Notes under the pieces: generated by a model
The model's database searches: none
Told to the model about the DNA's origin: nothing
What the model saw: only the letters and a program-made list of their open reading frames with translations
Origin: Candidatus Enterococcus murrayae
Lineage (GTDB): Bacteria > Bacillota > Bacilli > Lactobacillales > Enterococcaceae
Length of the DNA: 64,000 bases
Direction of reading: 5' to 3'
NCBI RefSeq assembly: GCF_017315985.1
Contig: NZ_JAFLVR010000008.1
Span: forward strand, 82,659-146,658
Made by a program: the position numbers and the translations under genes
Shown: positions 50,821 to 59,387 of the stretch, piece by piece
Numbering within the stretch: position 1 is the first letter of the stretch
Layout of the letters: every line of letters begins with the position of its first letter

Positions 50821-51774
50821 TTAAAGACTGGCGTCAACTGCTGCAGCTGGCGTCTTTGCTTCGTTTTCATTGTGCTGCTCTACGTAGTGATTGTACAGCG
50901 TATCCAAGAATTGGATCTCGGTCACATTTTGGTAAGGCATGATGTAGAAATTTGTCAGTTGGAAGACTGCGATCAAATTCCAGAAGAAGAAGGAATAACG
51001 CAGAATCAAAAATTCCATTTTGTACCCATACATGATTTGACGGCTTAACAGGATCGCATCTGAAGCGCTCAAGGTGTCATCCTTTTCCAACAGATAGTTG
51101 GTCATGGCGTAAGAAGCGCTTTTTACGATACCCGGGATGACAAAAAGCAGTGACCACAGGAAGGTGTAGATCGCGATCAGGATATTTGCTTTCAGCACGC
51201 GATTTTTTTGCGCTTTGATGAAATAAGCAAAAATCTGTAAGCCGTCTGCGCGGTTGCCTCTTAATGTATGGATCGCACACCACTGCAAAACAGCGGTAGA
51301 TAAAGCTGCAACTAAAAACATCAGAACTAAAGCCGCGATCATTACTAAAAACCATAAAAAGAGCGAAGCGCCAGAAAATGGTCGAGTGTAGCTGTAGCCA
51401 TAGTCGTAATAGCCAGAGTAATCGTAAGGATTAAATAAGTTCAATAGACTGTTGGTAAAAAAGCGAACATACGCAAATCGGAAAATGAAGCCTGCAACGA
51501 TATTTGCACCGATCAATAAAAGGATCGTCTTGCACCATTCGCCGTATCTGCCGGATAATTTCTTTTGAGCGTGCTTTTTGATCTCTGCTCGTGTGACATT
51601 CAAGCCCTCAGCTTTTTCTAATTCTAATTCAAACTGTTCGTTGCTAGTTACTTGAACGAAGGGTTCCTGGCTGCCATTTTCATTCGGCACCTCTTGTTCT
51701 AAGTTATAACCGCAGCTCGGACAGAACTTCGCCTCTGCTCGTAATTCCGCGCCGCAATTGGGACAATATTTCAT
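50821..51774 (-). CDS. Zinc-ribbon DUF975-family membrane protein
   Basis: 317 aa. N-terminal zinc ribbon CPNCGAELRAEAKFCPSCG (about 4-22), a charged linker, then a DUF975 membrane part with about five spans (about 95-290), including the LLFVIPGIVKSASYAMTNYLLEKD motif (about 212-235). Family function unknown; it may take part in envelope stress sensing. A GGAG-like AGAAATG start context is present. Divergent from the XRE gene. Confidence 0.82.
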   Translation of the reverse strand: MKYCPNCGAELRAEAKFCPSCGYNLEQEVPNENGSQEPFVQVTSNEQFELELEKAEGLNVTRAEIKKHAQKKLSGRYGEWCKTILLLIGANIVAGFIFRFAYVRFFTNSLLNLFNPYDYSGYYDYGYSYTRPFSGASLFLWFLVMIAALVLMFLVAALSTAVLQWCAIHTLRGNRADGLQIFAYFIKAQKNRVLKANILIAIYTFLWSLLFVIPGIVKSASYAMTNYLLEKDDTLSASDAILLSRQIMYGYKMEFLILRYSFFFWNLIAVFQLTNFYIMPYQNVTEIQFLDTLYNHYVEQHNENEAKTPAAAVDASL

Positions 51775-51952
51775 TTCTCCACCCTTTTCCTTTTTTCATT
51801 CAATTTCATCTAATAATTATCATTGATAAGATAACGTTCGTCAACAGCTTATCGATAAAAGAATTTAAAGCCGCAGTATGACGAATAGACTTTACTCTTT
51901 TGGGGCTTTGGATTATGCTTTAGTAAAGTTATCTTTACTAGGAGCGAAAGAA

Positions 51953-52162
51953 TTGAGCGTTGTAAACCATATTCGAAAAATAAGAGAAGAAAAAAAGATA
52001 CCGCAAAAAGAAATGGCGAGGGCGCTGGAAGTCTCGCGTCAGACAATGACTGCGATCGAAAAAGGAAAGTACAATCCCAGCTTGGAGCTCTCGTTGAAGA
52101 TCGCAGCCTATTTTGACATGCCGTTTGATGAGATATTCTATTTAGAAGAAGGGAAGGGGTAG
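51953..52162 (+). CDS. Small XRE-family regulator
   Basis: About 69 aa single HTH_3 domain: NHIRKIREEKKIPQKEMARALEVSRQTMTAIEKGKYNPS (about 4-42), with helix-turn-helix from IPQKEM to IEKGKYN. A TTG start with GGAG 8 bases upstream; the longer frame from 51878 has no ribosome site. The downstream membrane protein begins 4 bases later. Such pairs are common small regulator-plus-membrane units; its target is unknown. Confidence 0.85.
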   Translation: MSVVNHIRKIREEKKIPQKEMARALEVSRQTMTAIEKGKYNPSLELSLKIAAYFDMPFDEIFYLEEGKG

Positions 52163-52165
52163 TAA

Positions 52166-52549
52166 GTGGGATTTTTTCGTGTGTCAGGAGTCAACAGTTT
52201 TATAAGTTGGGCCCTACTGATTTTTGGATTATTATCGATGTATGCCATGGGCTCTTCGCTCTATTTTTTACACAAAGAGATTTTCAAAAAGAACGATGAG
52301 CTGGTAAGAAAAATCGTCTTTGATTCCATGGCGATGAGCTTTGTCCTAGTCATGCTGCTGCATATTATTCAAATGATTATCCGCATCGTGCATTTTCAAC
52401 GTACTGGCCAGGATATCAATTTAGTGGTGACACCGGGCTTAGCGATCTATCAGCTGGGGGATCCCCCGCTGCACCTCGAGTCTTTTGGTGTGGATATGGG
52501 GATCTTTGCGCTGTGTCTTTTCGCCAATCGATTGCGGTACCGGGTTTAG
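52166..52549 (+). CDS. Small membrane protein, partner of the XRE regulator
   Basis: 127 aa with about three spans (about 12-33, 50-68, 105-120). GTG start, GGGAAGGGG upstream. I recognise no family beyond the frequent XRE-membrane pairing. It may be a sensor or a co-regulated envelope protein. Confidence 0.7.
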   Translation: MGFFRVSGVNSFISWALLIFGLLSMYAMGSSLYFLHKEIFKKNDELVRKIVFDSMAMSFVLVMLLHIIQMIIRIVHFQRTGQDINLVVTPGLAIYQLGDPPLHLESFGVDMGIFALCLFANRLRYRV

Positions 52550-52604
52550 GGAGAAATAAGCAGTAAAAGCAATTCAGAAAAAAATGATAAGAAGCATTAA
52601 ATGG

Positions 52605-52642
52605 CACCCGCACGCTTGCTAACGAAGCTGCGGGTGTTGTTG
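52605..52642 (+). terminator. Weak terminator-like hairpin
   Basis: CACCCGCA (52605-52612) / TGCGGGTG (52629-52636) with an extra GCTT/AAGC. The following tract TTGTTG is a poor T-run. Confidence 0.45.
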
Positions 52643-52730
52643 CAGGCGTATATACTAAGAATTCTTTTTTCTTAAAAAACAAAAAAATTTACCGCTTTCA
52701 TTTCTGGGACAATATGATAAACTAGAGTTT

Positions 52731-52746
52731 GTTCTCATATAAGAAC
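52731..52746. promoter_or_regulatory. GTTC-N8-GAAC site before the GntR/IclR pair
   Basis: GTTCTCATATAAGAAC lies between the promoter-like region and the GntR start. It resembles GTTCATAGATATGAAC at 58415, before the deoxysugar operon, and may be a shared operator. Confidence 0.5.
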
Positions 52747-52773
52747 CTTTTATCAAGATAGGTGGTAAGCAAC

Positions 52774-53478
52774 TTGGAAAAACAAAAAAAGATGACGCAA
52801 TCAGAAAAAATTATGAATCAAATTGCTGATAGGATCGTCTCTGGGGAACTAAAGCCGGGAGAGAAGCTGCCCAATGAGCGTTCTTTATCGCTTCAACTGG
52901 GGGTCACAAGAGGACAAGTCAGAGAAGCGCTGAGAGCACTTTCCTTAGTTGGTTTGGTAGTTATAAAGCCCAGTGATGGGACCTTTGTTTCAGATGCTGA
53001 ACAACCGGTACCTGAAAATTCGCTCTCATGGATCTTTCAGCGGGAGCTGCATGATCAAGAGGAGCTCTATCATGCGAGGAAGCTGATCGAGACAGATGTG
53101 GTCAAACTGGCCTTTACTCATGCCACAAAGGAAAATCTTGAAAAATTAGAAAGCATTACCCAAAAGATGGTAGATGCTGCATCAGAAAATAAGACAGTTG
53201 CAGAGTACAATGAACTGCTTGAAGAGTTTGATTCATTTATGGGCAGGATCTGCGGCAGCAGAATCATGGAGAAGCTGATGCAGACGATTATTTTAATCAG
53301 AAGAGAAAGTGCCTTGAATATTTTAGAGGTGCCCGGTGCGATTGAAAACAGTATTCACTATCGGCAAAAAATTGAACGTGCTTTTGTTGAAAGAGATCGG
53401 AAAAAGCTCACCTATTCATTGAATGAATTTTATAGCAAGTCCAAACAATACGTTGATAAAATGACAAAAGAAAAGTAG
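52774..53478 (+). CDS. GntR-family (FadR/FCD subgroup) regulator
   Basis: About 234 aa. Winged helix IADRIVSGELKPGEKLPNERSLSLQLGVTRGQVREALRALSLVGLV (about 16-62), then the all-helical FCD ligand domain with HARKLIETDVVKLA (about 101-114) and HYRQKIERAFVERD (about 192-205). A TTG start at 52774 with AGGTGG 8 bases upstream. FadR-type proteins bind TNGTNNNACNA sites; ATTGGTACTACCAAT lies in the nearby CoA-transferase promoter, so it is the likely regulator of that operon. Confidence 0.88.
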   Translation: MEKQKKMTQSEKIMNQIADRIVSGELKPGEKLPNERSLSLQLGVTRGQVREALRALSLVGLVVIKPSDGTFVSDAEQPVPENSLSWIFQRELHDQEELYHARKLIETDVVKLAFTHATKENLEKLESITQKMVDAASENKTVAEYNELLEEFDSFMGRICGSRIMEKLMQTIILIRRESALNILEVPGAIENSIHYRQKIERAFVERDRKKLTYSLNEFYSKSKQYVDKMTKEK

Positions 53479-53487
53479 GGAGTCAAA

Positions 53488-54243
53488 ATGCCAAAAGTTA
53501 AATCAGCAGAAAGAACCTTGCGGCTGTTGGAAGCGATCGCGCATCATTCCAAAGGCTTGAGTTTTTCGGATATCCAGCAAATATTGAATACGCCTAAAAG
53601 CTCCACCTTTAGTTTGATCCAAGAACTAGTCGAGAATGATTACCTTTCCTTTAATGACAATGCTAAGAAATACGTGGCAGGCAGTAATTTTATAAAGTTA
53701 GCGGCGAACTTTATCGGCAGCGGTGATCTGGTTCAAGAGTTAAAAATACTGACCAATGAATTATCCATTAGAGTGCGGACAACCTCCCATGCCGGTATTT
53801 TAGATGGGACAGAAGTAATCTACTTGGCTCGCAGCGAGCACTTTGAAAATTATTCTCTAATGAAACAAATCGGCGGACGTCTGCCGGCTAATTGTACGGC
53901 TATCGGAAAAATGCTGCTTTCACAGTATTCGGATGAGATGATTCGGGAGCTTTATCGCGAGGTGCCGTGGCGAATGCTGACGGCCAATTCGAAGAAAAAT
54001 GTTGATGAGCTGTTAGAAGAGCTGCGGATCTTTCGAGCACAGGGCTATTCAACGGAATACCAAGAAGCAAGTGAGTCGTCAAACTGCATCGCGATGCCGA
54101 TCATTCAAAATGGAAAAATGATTGCATCCTTCAGCTGTACCTTCTCAACAGATGAGATCGCGTCTATCGAGATTGATGATGTCGTAGAAACCATGAGAAG
54201 CTGTAAGCAGGAGATCGAAAGTCGACTGGAACTCTTATTGTAA
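53488..54243 (+). CDS. IclR-family regulator
   Basis: 251 aa. N-terminal HTH: AERTLRLLEAIAHHSKGLSFSDIQQILNTPKSSTFSLIQELVENDYL (about 6-52), and a GAF-like ligand domain with SHAGILDGTEVIYLARSE, LPANCTAIGKMLLSQ (about 130-150) and SYSTEYQEASESSNCIAMPI (about 188-205). It starts 9 bases after the GntR stop. IclR proteins often control sugar-acid or aromatic pathways, which fits the divergent operons next door. Confidence 0.88.
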   Translation: MPKVKSAERTLRLLEAIAHHSKGLSFSDIQQILNTPKSSTFSLIQELVENDYLSFNDNAKKYVAGSNFIKLAANFIGSGDLVQELKILTNELSIRVRTTSHAGILDGTEVIYLARSEHFENYSLMKQIGGRLPANCTAIGKMLLSQYSDEMIRELYREVPWRMLTANSKKNVDELLEELRIFRAQGYSTEYQEASESSNCIAMPIIQNGKMIASFSCTFSTDEIASIEIDDVVETMRSCKQEIESRLELLL

Positions 54244-54251
54244 TAATGAAG

Positions 54252-54288
54252 AAGCAGCTGCCTAGAAATTTCTGGGCAGCTGCTTTTT
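54252..54288 (+). terminator. Terminator after the IclR gene
   Basis: A 16-bp stem from AGCAGCTGCC (54253 on) with GGCAGCTGCT, then TTTTT. Confidence 0.88.
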
Positions 54289-54730
54289 AGGCCTTCTTTT
54301 CACACATTAAAAGATGATCGCAAACCATAACGACTTCTTCATGTTGATTCTTTACAGTGAGTGTTTCATAGACGATCCCCCTATTTTTGCGCTTTGGATG
54401 ATCTTCCTTTTTAGAAATCGTTGTGGTGGTGGTAATCGTGTCGCCAATGAAGACGGGTTTGATAAATCGCAGATGTTCATACCCATAAGAAAAGGCTACT
54501 GGATTAATCAGGTTGGCGGTCATACCGACTGCAATACTGAAGGTGAGGGTTCCATGAGCGATCCGCTGGCCAAAAGGCTGCGTTTTGCACCATTCCTCGT
54601 CCATATGATGGGGAAAGAAATCCCCTGTTTGTCCAGCGTGGGTGACTATATCGGCTTCTGTGATCGTTCTGCCGTAAGATTTTCGTTCGCTGTCTAATTG
54701 ATAATCTTCAAAATAGATTGCTTTTTCCAT
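54287..54730 (-). CDS. MaoC-family (R)-hydratase-like dehydratase
   Basis: 147 aa hot-dog-fold protein that hydrates enoyl-CoA or dehydrates hydroxyacyl-CoA. The active motif with Asp and His, [17 protein letters not shown] (about 33-49), is intact, followed by [15 protein letters not shown] (about 55-69). It lies at the end of an operon with two CoA-transferases, so its substrate should be a CoA thioester made by them. AGGAG-type site before the ATG. Which acid is used is unknown; mesaconate/malate-type chemistry is one possibility. Confidence 0.88.
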   Translation of the reverse strand: MEKAIYFEDYQLDSERKSYGRTITEADIVTHAGQTGDFFPHHMDEEWCKTQPFGQRIAHGTLTFSIAVGMTANLINPVAFSYGYEHLRFIKPVFIGDTITTTTTISKKEDHPKRKNRGIVYETLTVKNQHEEVVMVCDHLLMCEKKA

Positions 54731-54732
54731 GA

Positions 54733-55875
54733 TTAGGTCTCCTTTATGCCAAAATTCAAATTATCTTCTCCGAGAGTAGGTGCTCCTTTTGGTGAAGTAA
54801 AGATCTCTCCATTGATTCTGATGGGACAGCGGGTCGTATAAAAAGGCGTTCCATCGCTGCTGATGATTGTTTGCTTCATGTGCAATTCCTCAAAAAGTCC
54901 CGCCTGCTCCATTTGCTGCCAATCAAGGACCTTTGTACACCAGATGTCAGCAGGTTCTAAAATCGCTAACCAGTCTTCAGTAGTTTGGGTGATTAATTTT
55001 GCTTGCAGCATTCTTTTTATCTCGTCACTGTCGTGTTCGACTGAATGGGAAGCCATAAACGCTGTCAGTTCTGGATAGTCCAATAATTCTGCCAACTTTT
55101 CAATGGGACACATAGCGATTGCGAGATGTCCGTTTTTGGTTTCATAAATGCCGTACGGTGCGTCGATGTACGGATTTGCATTGTGAAATCCGCTGCGTAC
55201 CGGCAGCTCATTTCCGTTATTCAAAAAGGTCGTAAAGGATTCAAATTGCAGATCCATCAAGGAAGTGAGAAGCTCTGTCTGGATGACACACCCTTTACCA
55301 GTTTGCTGAGCATTGAATATTCCTGCTAAGACACCCTGACATAGATGCTCTCCGGCCGCTAGATCAGCCATGGAAAGTCCAAAAGGGAGCGGTGCCTGCT
55401 CTTTGTCTCCGTTCAGATAGCAGATTCCTGACATTCCTTGTACCAGCAAGTCTTGTCCCGGCCAGCTGCTCCAAGGGGAGGCTTCGCCGTAGCCCGTTAT
55501 CTCGCCATAAACGATTTTCGGGTTAATTTGATGGATCGAGTCAGCATCCAACTTTAATTTTTTTGCTACACTTGGCCGAAAATTCACTAAAACCACATCC
55601 GCCGTTTTGACTAGTGCTTGAAACGATTGTTGCGCAGACGCTTCTTTTAAATTCAATTCAAGTCCCTGCTTATTCCGGTTGATCGCATGAAAAAGGGAGC
55701 TGTCGTTGTCTATTTTAAAATTAGAAACGTATAGCTGCCGGCAGATATCACCGCTGCCTTTTTTTTCCACCTTGATAACCTCAGCACCTAGATCAGCAAT
55801 CTTCAAACCAGCCGAAGGAGCGGAAAGAAACTGGCTGCAATCTAAAACTCGAATTCCTTCCAAAGGTTTATTCAT
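54733..55875 (-). CDS. CaiB/BaiF family III CoA-transferase A
   Basis: About 380 aa. Family III CoA-transferase: [37 protein letters not shown] (about 6-42) with the CoA-binding strand, [12 protein letters not shown], and the catalytic Asp in [21 protein letters not shown] (about 175-195). ATG 55875 is set by GGGAGGGAG; the longer frame from 55896 precedes it. Overlaps the paralogue upstream by 8 bases. The two probably form one heteromeric enzyme or use two acids. Confidence 0.9.
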   Translation of the reverse strand: MNKPLEGIRVLDCSQFLSAPSAGLKIADLGAEVIKVEKKGSGDICRQLYVSNFKIDNDSSLFHAINRNKQGLELNLKEASAQQSFQALVKTADVVLVNFRPSVAKKLKLDADSIHQINPKIVYGEITGYGEASPWSSWPGQDLLVQGMSGICYLNGDKEQAPLPFGLSMADLAAGEHLCQGVLAGIFNAQQTGKGCVIQTELLTSLMDLQFESFTTFLNNGNELPVRSGFHNANPYIDAPYGIYETKNGHLAIAMCPIEKLAELLDYPELTAFMASHSVEHDSDEIKRMLQAKLITQTTEDWLAILEPADIWCTKVLDWQQMEQAGLFEELHMKQTIISSDGTPFYTTRCPIRINGEIFTSPKGAPTLGEDNLNFGIKET

Positions 55876-57019
55876 TTGTGCTCCCTCCCAGTTCATTCAT
55901 AATTTTGTCATGGTCCTGATCCAATAGAGGAGCTGGTTTTGCAGCAGGGTTTCTGCTGCCGTTTACTCGAATCGGACAGCCAGTCGTATGGACCGATCCT
56001 TCAGGAGTTGTCAGCTGTATATCAAAGTTTAGTGCTTTAAAGCCCGCTTGCTTTATTAATTCCTGCCAATTGTAGACGGGGGCGGCCCAGTAGCCGCCAG
56101 ACAATAGAATAGCCGCCCATTCGTCAGTGGTTTTACTAACAAGCTTCTCCGCTATCTGCTGTTTGATTTCATCTCTTGAAGTGAAAGCAAGAGTTTCTTT
56201 TTCGTATTCTGACAATTGGGGAAGGCCGATCAATTGGCCCAAAAGGTTCAAAGAGCCCATTGCAATGGATAAGTAACCATCCTTGGTTTGATAGATTCCA
56301 TAGGGTGCCGCTAAGTAGGCGTGTGCATTATTGAAGTTTGAGCGTTCCGGTAATTTTTGCCCATCATTAAAGTAGGAAGTAAGGACTTCAAACTGCAGCG
56401 AAATAGCCGATTCTAACAGACTGACTTCGACCAGTCCGCCAGTATTGGTTTTATTTCTGCGGATCAGGCAGCTCAAAATACCTTCAGCTAAATGGATTCC
56501 TGCGAATGAATCGGCGACGGAAAGAGCAAAGGGTGTCGGCGGTTGATCAGCATTGCCGTTTAAAAAAGTAAGGCCGGAAAGTGACTGGGCCAATAAATCC
56601 TGCCCAGGTTTTGCAGCCAAGCTGGCAGATATTCCATACCCCGTTACAGTACCGTAAATCAGCTTTGGATTAAGCTGCTTCACCGTATCGTAATCAAGTC
56701 CGAGCTTTTTCATTACTCCTGGCCGATTGTTTTCGATCAGCACATCCGCTTTTTTTATCAGCTCTAAGGTGGTTTCTTTGTCTTTCGGATCTTTCAAATT
56801 CAGCGCAATGCTTTCTTTGTTGCGGTTGATGGTATGAAAAAGCAGGCTGTCGCTGCCGACTTTCTGCTTTTTCAGTACTAAATGACGAGAGCTGTCACCA
56901 ACAGCGGGGCGTTCGATCTTAATGACCCTCGCGCCTAAATCAGCTAGGCGCAATGCGCAGGAGGGCCCAGCCAAGAACTGACTGAAATCCAGTACTGTGA
57001 TTCCGTTTAAAAGTGTCAC
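55868..57019 (-). CDS. CaiB/BaiF family III CoA-transferase B
   Basis: 383 aa, paralogue of the next gene with the same layout: GITVLDFSQFLAGPSCALRLADLGARVIKIERPAVGDSSR (about 5-44), NRNKESIALNLKDPKD (about 68-83) and catalytic Asp in LSVADSFAGIHLAEGIL (about 175-191). GTG start with AAGGAG 9 bases upstream. Follows the solute-binding-like gene by 5 bases, so they share one transcript. Confidence 0.9.
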   Translation of the reverse strand: MTLLNGITVLDFSQFLAGPSCALRLADLGARVIKIERPAVGDSSRHLVLKKQKVGSDSLLFHTINRNKESIALNLKDPKDKETTLELIKKADVLIENNRPGVMKKLGLDYDTVKQLNPKLIYGTVTGYGISASLAAKPGQDLLAQSLSGLTFLNGNADQPPTPFALSVADSFAGIHLAEGILSCLIRRNKTNTGGLVEVSLLESAISLQFEVLTSYFNDGQKLPERSNFNNAHAYLAAPYGIYQTKDGYLSIAMGSLNLLGQLIGLPQLSEYEKETLAFTSRDEIKQQIAEKLVSKTTDEWAAILLSGGYWAAPVYNWQELIKQAGFKALNFDIQLTTPEGSVHTTGCPIRVNGSRNPAAKPAPLLDQDHDKIMNELGGSTNE

Positions 57020-57024
57020 TAAAA

Positions 57025-58164
57025 TCAGCTCCTTGCTTGATGTAAAGATTCTTGGTACAAAGCGTCCATTTTGCCTAAAACCTCTTTCGGATTCCCGCCA
57101 TGCATGACATATTCTCGCACGAAGTGGCCGGCATGATCCTGAAAATGCAGATAGCCATTGTAGCGAGGCCGCAGATAAGAGTTGTCCAGAGTCTGAAGGG
57201 TATTCTCAAAAAAGTTTTCACAGCGCCGATTTGTTTCTGGACTGAGCCAAGCCTTCCGATGCCCAGGTTGTCCGCCGGCATCAAAAAAGAGTGTTTCTTG
57301 GATTAACGGCGAAGCGGTGTATTCGGCATACCGGCAGGCCAGCTCGCTGTTTTTTGAAGCTGAGGAAACCGCCAAGCCTGTTCCGCCAAGTACAGTTTTC
57401 AGCGGCTCATCATTAAAGATTACGGTGTCGGTTGCCACAAGCAGATGCTTTCCATAACCTGCTTTCGAATAGTTGGTGTAGCCATAGGCATAAGGACAAT
57501 AAACGATATCTTCGTTTTCCGCCATGTAATTATGTACATTGATCGGGTCCCATTGAAGGATATCTGCTCGGCATAAGCTGACAATCTCGCGAATAGATTC
57601 TAAGGCGATTATTCCGCTTTCCTCATCCATCACTTTCCCATTTTCAAACATAGGAGCTTTGAGAGTAGCACCGAACATATAAAAATCCATCAAAAGATTG
57701 ATCGGGATTCCTGCGATTGCGACTTTATTCTGCCGTGCGAGAGCCAGAACCTCCTGCCAATTTTTAGGAAGGGCCTGATCTGAGAAAAATTGTTGATTGT
57801 AAACGGCAATAGGAGTAGCTGCATCGACAGCTAATGCTGATTGAAAGCCGTCAAAATTATAAGAAAGGTGAGACATTCCTACAGAATTCCGTTCTTGATC
57901 TGCTAAAAAATCAGCTGATAGATGAAGAGACAGGTCGGCCAGAATTCCGCTCTTTTGAGCAAATCCAGCCCAAGGGTGATCGATGATCAAAAGATCGTAT
58001 TGATCAGCAAGATTCTGAATCGGCGCATCCGCAAATTCCTGTAACGAGCGTTTTTCCCACTCAATGTCAACGCCAGGGTTTAATTCACAAAAACGTTGAG
58101 CCGTAGCAACAACAGATGTAAAACCGCGACTGTGGTTCCAAGTAATTCCTTTAAGCTTTGTCAT
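57025..58164 (-). CDS. Solute-binding-protein-like protein without signal peptide
   Basis: 379 aa with a family 1 extracellular solute-binding fold: ITWNHSRGFTSVVATAQRFCELNPGVDIEWEKRSLQEF (about 7-44), YDLLIIDHPWAGFAQ (about 56-70), and a C-terminal lobe with GGTGLAVSSASKNSELACRYAEY. There is no signal peptide, lipobox or neighbouring ABC permease, so it should be cytoplasmic. Gene order (first of an operon with two CoA-transferases and MaoC) suggests a ligand sensor or substrate carrier for the CoA module. GGAGGAAT-type site before the ATG. The role is inference. Confidence 0.82.
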   Translation of the reverse strand: MTKLKGITWNHSRGFTSVVATAQRFCELNPGVDIEWEKRSLQEFADAPIQNLADQYDLLIIDHPWAGFAQKSGILADLSLHLSADFLADQERNSVGMSHLSYNFDGFQSALAVDAATPIAVYNQQFFSDQALPKNWQEVLALARQNKVAIAGIPINLLMDFYMFGATLKAPMFENGKVMDEESGIIALESIREIVSLCRADILQWDPINVHNYMAENEDIVYCPYAYGYTNYSKAGYGKHLLVATDTVIFNDEPLKTVLGGTGLAVSSASKNSELACRYAEYTASPLIQETLFFDAGGQPGHRKAWLSPETNRRCENFFENTLQTLDNSYLRPRYNGYLHFQDHAGHFVREYVMHGGNPKEVLGKMDALYQESLHQARS

Positions 58165-58184
58165 AATTATTCCTCCATCGCTTT

Positions 58185-58199
58185 ATTGGTACTACCAAT
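58185..58199. promoter_or_regulatory. FadR-type operator ATTGGTACTACCAAT
   Basis: Perfect 7-bp arms around one base, matching the TGGTNNNACCA pattern of FadR/PdhR/LldR regulators. It sits just downstream of the -10 of the CoA-transferase operon, a repressing position. Confidence 0.65.
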
Positions 58200-58205
58200 A
58201 TATCA

Positions 58206-58234
58206 AATTTATCTAAAAAATCAAGCGTTTTCAA
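58206..58234 (-). promoter_or_regulatory. Promoter of the CoA-transferase operon with a cre-like overlap
   Basis: On the minus strand TTGAAA (58234-58229), 17-base spacer, TAAATT (58211-58206). The cre-like TGAAAACGCTTGAT (58232-58219) covers the -35, which suggests CcpA repression. Confidence 0.6.
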
Positions 58235-58355
58235 AGAAAGGAAAAAGTTTATTATTTATCTGTCAAAGAATTGAAAAATAAAAATTACCTATATAAAGTC
58301 ATTCTTTTGCCGACAATTACGAATAGATAGAGCAATAAAAAATTTAAAAAATAGG

Positions 58356-58384
58356 TTGACTTATTTTTATTAAGCGGTTACATT
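58356..58384 (+). promoter_or_regulatory. Promoter of the deoxysugar operon with a cre-like overlap
   Basis: TTGACT (58356-58361), 17-base spacer, TACATT (58379-58384). ATTAAGCGGTTACA (58369-58382) fits cre in 12 of 14 positions and covers the spacer and -10. Confidence 0.6.
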
Positions 58385-58414
58385 CTAAATATAAAGTTCA
58401 TAAAAGAGAAATGC

Positions 58415-58430
58415 GTTCATAGATATGAAC
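58415..58430. promoter_or_regulatory. GTTC-N8-GAAC site before the deoxysugar operon
   Basis: GTTCATAGATATGAAC is a perfect palindrome (6-bp arms, 4-base spacer) just downstream of the promoter; a second half GTTCAT lies 18 bases before it. It matches the site before the GntR gene in form. Confidence 0.5.
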
Positions 58431-58448
58431 TAGAAGGGCGGTTTTGTT

Positions 58449-59366
58449 TTGAAGATGGATTTGAAAGGAATTTATGCAGCGATGTTGACACCTTTAACAG
58501 AAGAAGGAGGTGTAGATGTTCCGGCACTTGAACGAATGATTGCTTTTTATGTCGACAAGGGGATCTCAGGTGTTTTTGCGGTCAGCTCTGTTGGTGAAGC
58601 GGCGCATTTTGATACGAAGGAAGCGCGGACTATTTTAGAAACGGTTAAAGCAGCCAGCGAAAACAAGCTGCAGTTGTTTGCAGGTGTCACCGCGACTACC
58701 AGCAGCACTGCCGTCGAGGTAGGGAAAATAGTTGAGGAGCTGGGCTACGATGGGATCGTATCGGCACCGCCATATTTCTACCAGCCTAGTGATGATGCGA
58801 TTTTAGCTTACTTTGAGGACATCAATGATCAGGTCGATTTGCCGCTGATTGTATACAATGTGCCTTTATTTGCACCAGCATTGAGTAAGGAGCTGCTAGT
58901 AGAGGTAGCAAAACTCACAAACGTCGTTGGCGTAAAAGAATCTAGCGGGAATCTAGTTGATGTGCTGCATATTTTAGATATGTTGAAAGACGAGCAGCTA
59001 GACACCTCCTTCTTGATTGGAAGAGAAGAGATGTATTTAAGCTCATTGATCGCAGGAGCCGATGGCTGTATGGTGGCTACAGCTGGGATCATTCCGGAAG
59101 CCTATCAAAAAATCGAAGAATTGTATTTGGCAGGAAGAATCAGTGAAGCAGCAGAAGTGCAGCAGGCGATTTTACCCTTGCTGAGAGAATGCTTCAAAGT
59201 CAATTTCCCGGCTGGCTTCAAAGTCGCTTTAGCGGCCAGAGGTCTAGATACGCCGTTATATGTGAAGCGAAAAATGTCCGAACAGGAGCAGCAGGAATTA
59301 GCCCGTTCAGCAGAAACGATTAAACAGGAAGTGACAAGGATTTTGGCGTTTGTCGGTACTTATTAA
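58449..59366 (+). CDS. DapA-family aldolase (probable keto-deoxy sugar acid aldolase)
   Basis: 305 aa, class I aldolase. Substrate loop VSSVGEAAHF (about 46-55), catalytic Tyr in LIVYNVPLFAPAL (about 136) and Schiff-base Lys in VVGVKESSGN (about 163). Neighbours suggest cleavage of a 2-keto-3-deoxy-deoxyhexonate into pyruvate and lactaldehyde. TTG 58449 is chosen with AAGGG 10 bases upstream; ATG 58455 is an alternative. First gene of a six-gene operon. Confidence 0.87.
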   Translation: MKMDLKGIYAAMLTPLTEEGGVDVPALERMIAFYVDKGISGVFAVSSVGEAAHFDTKEARTILETVKAASENKLQLFAGVTATTSSTAVEVGKIVEELGYDGIVSAPPYFYQPSDDAILAYFEDINDQVDLPLIVYNVPLFAPALSKELLVEVAKLTNVVGVKESSGNLVDVLHILDMLKDEQLDTSFLIGREEMYLSSLIAGADGCMVATAGIIPEAYQKIEELYLAGRISEAAEVQQAILPLLRECFKVNFPAGFKVALAARGLDTPLYVKRKMSEQEQQELARSAETIKQEVTRILAFVGTY

Positions 59367-59387
59367 CAGGTATTAGGAGGAATAAAA

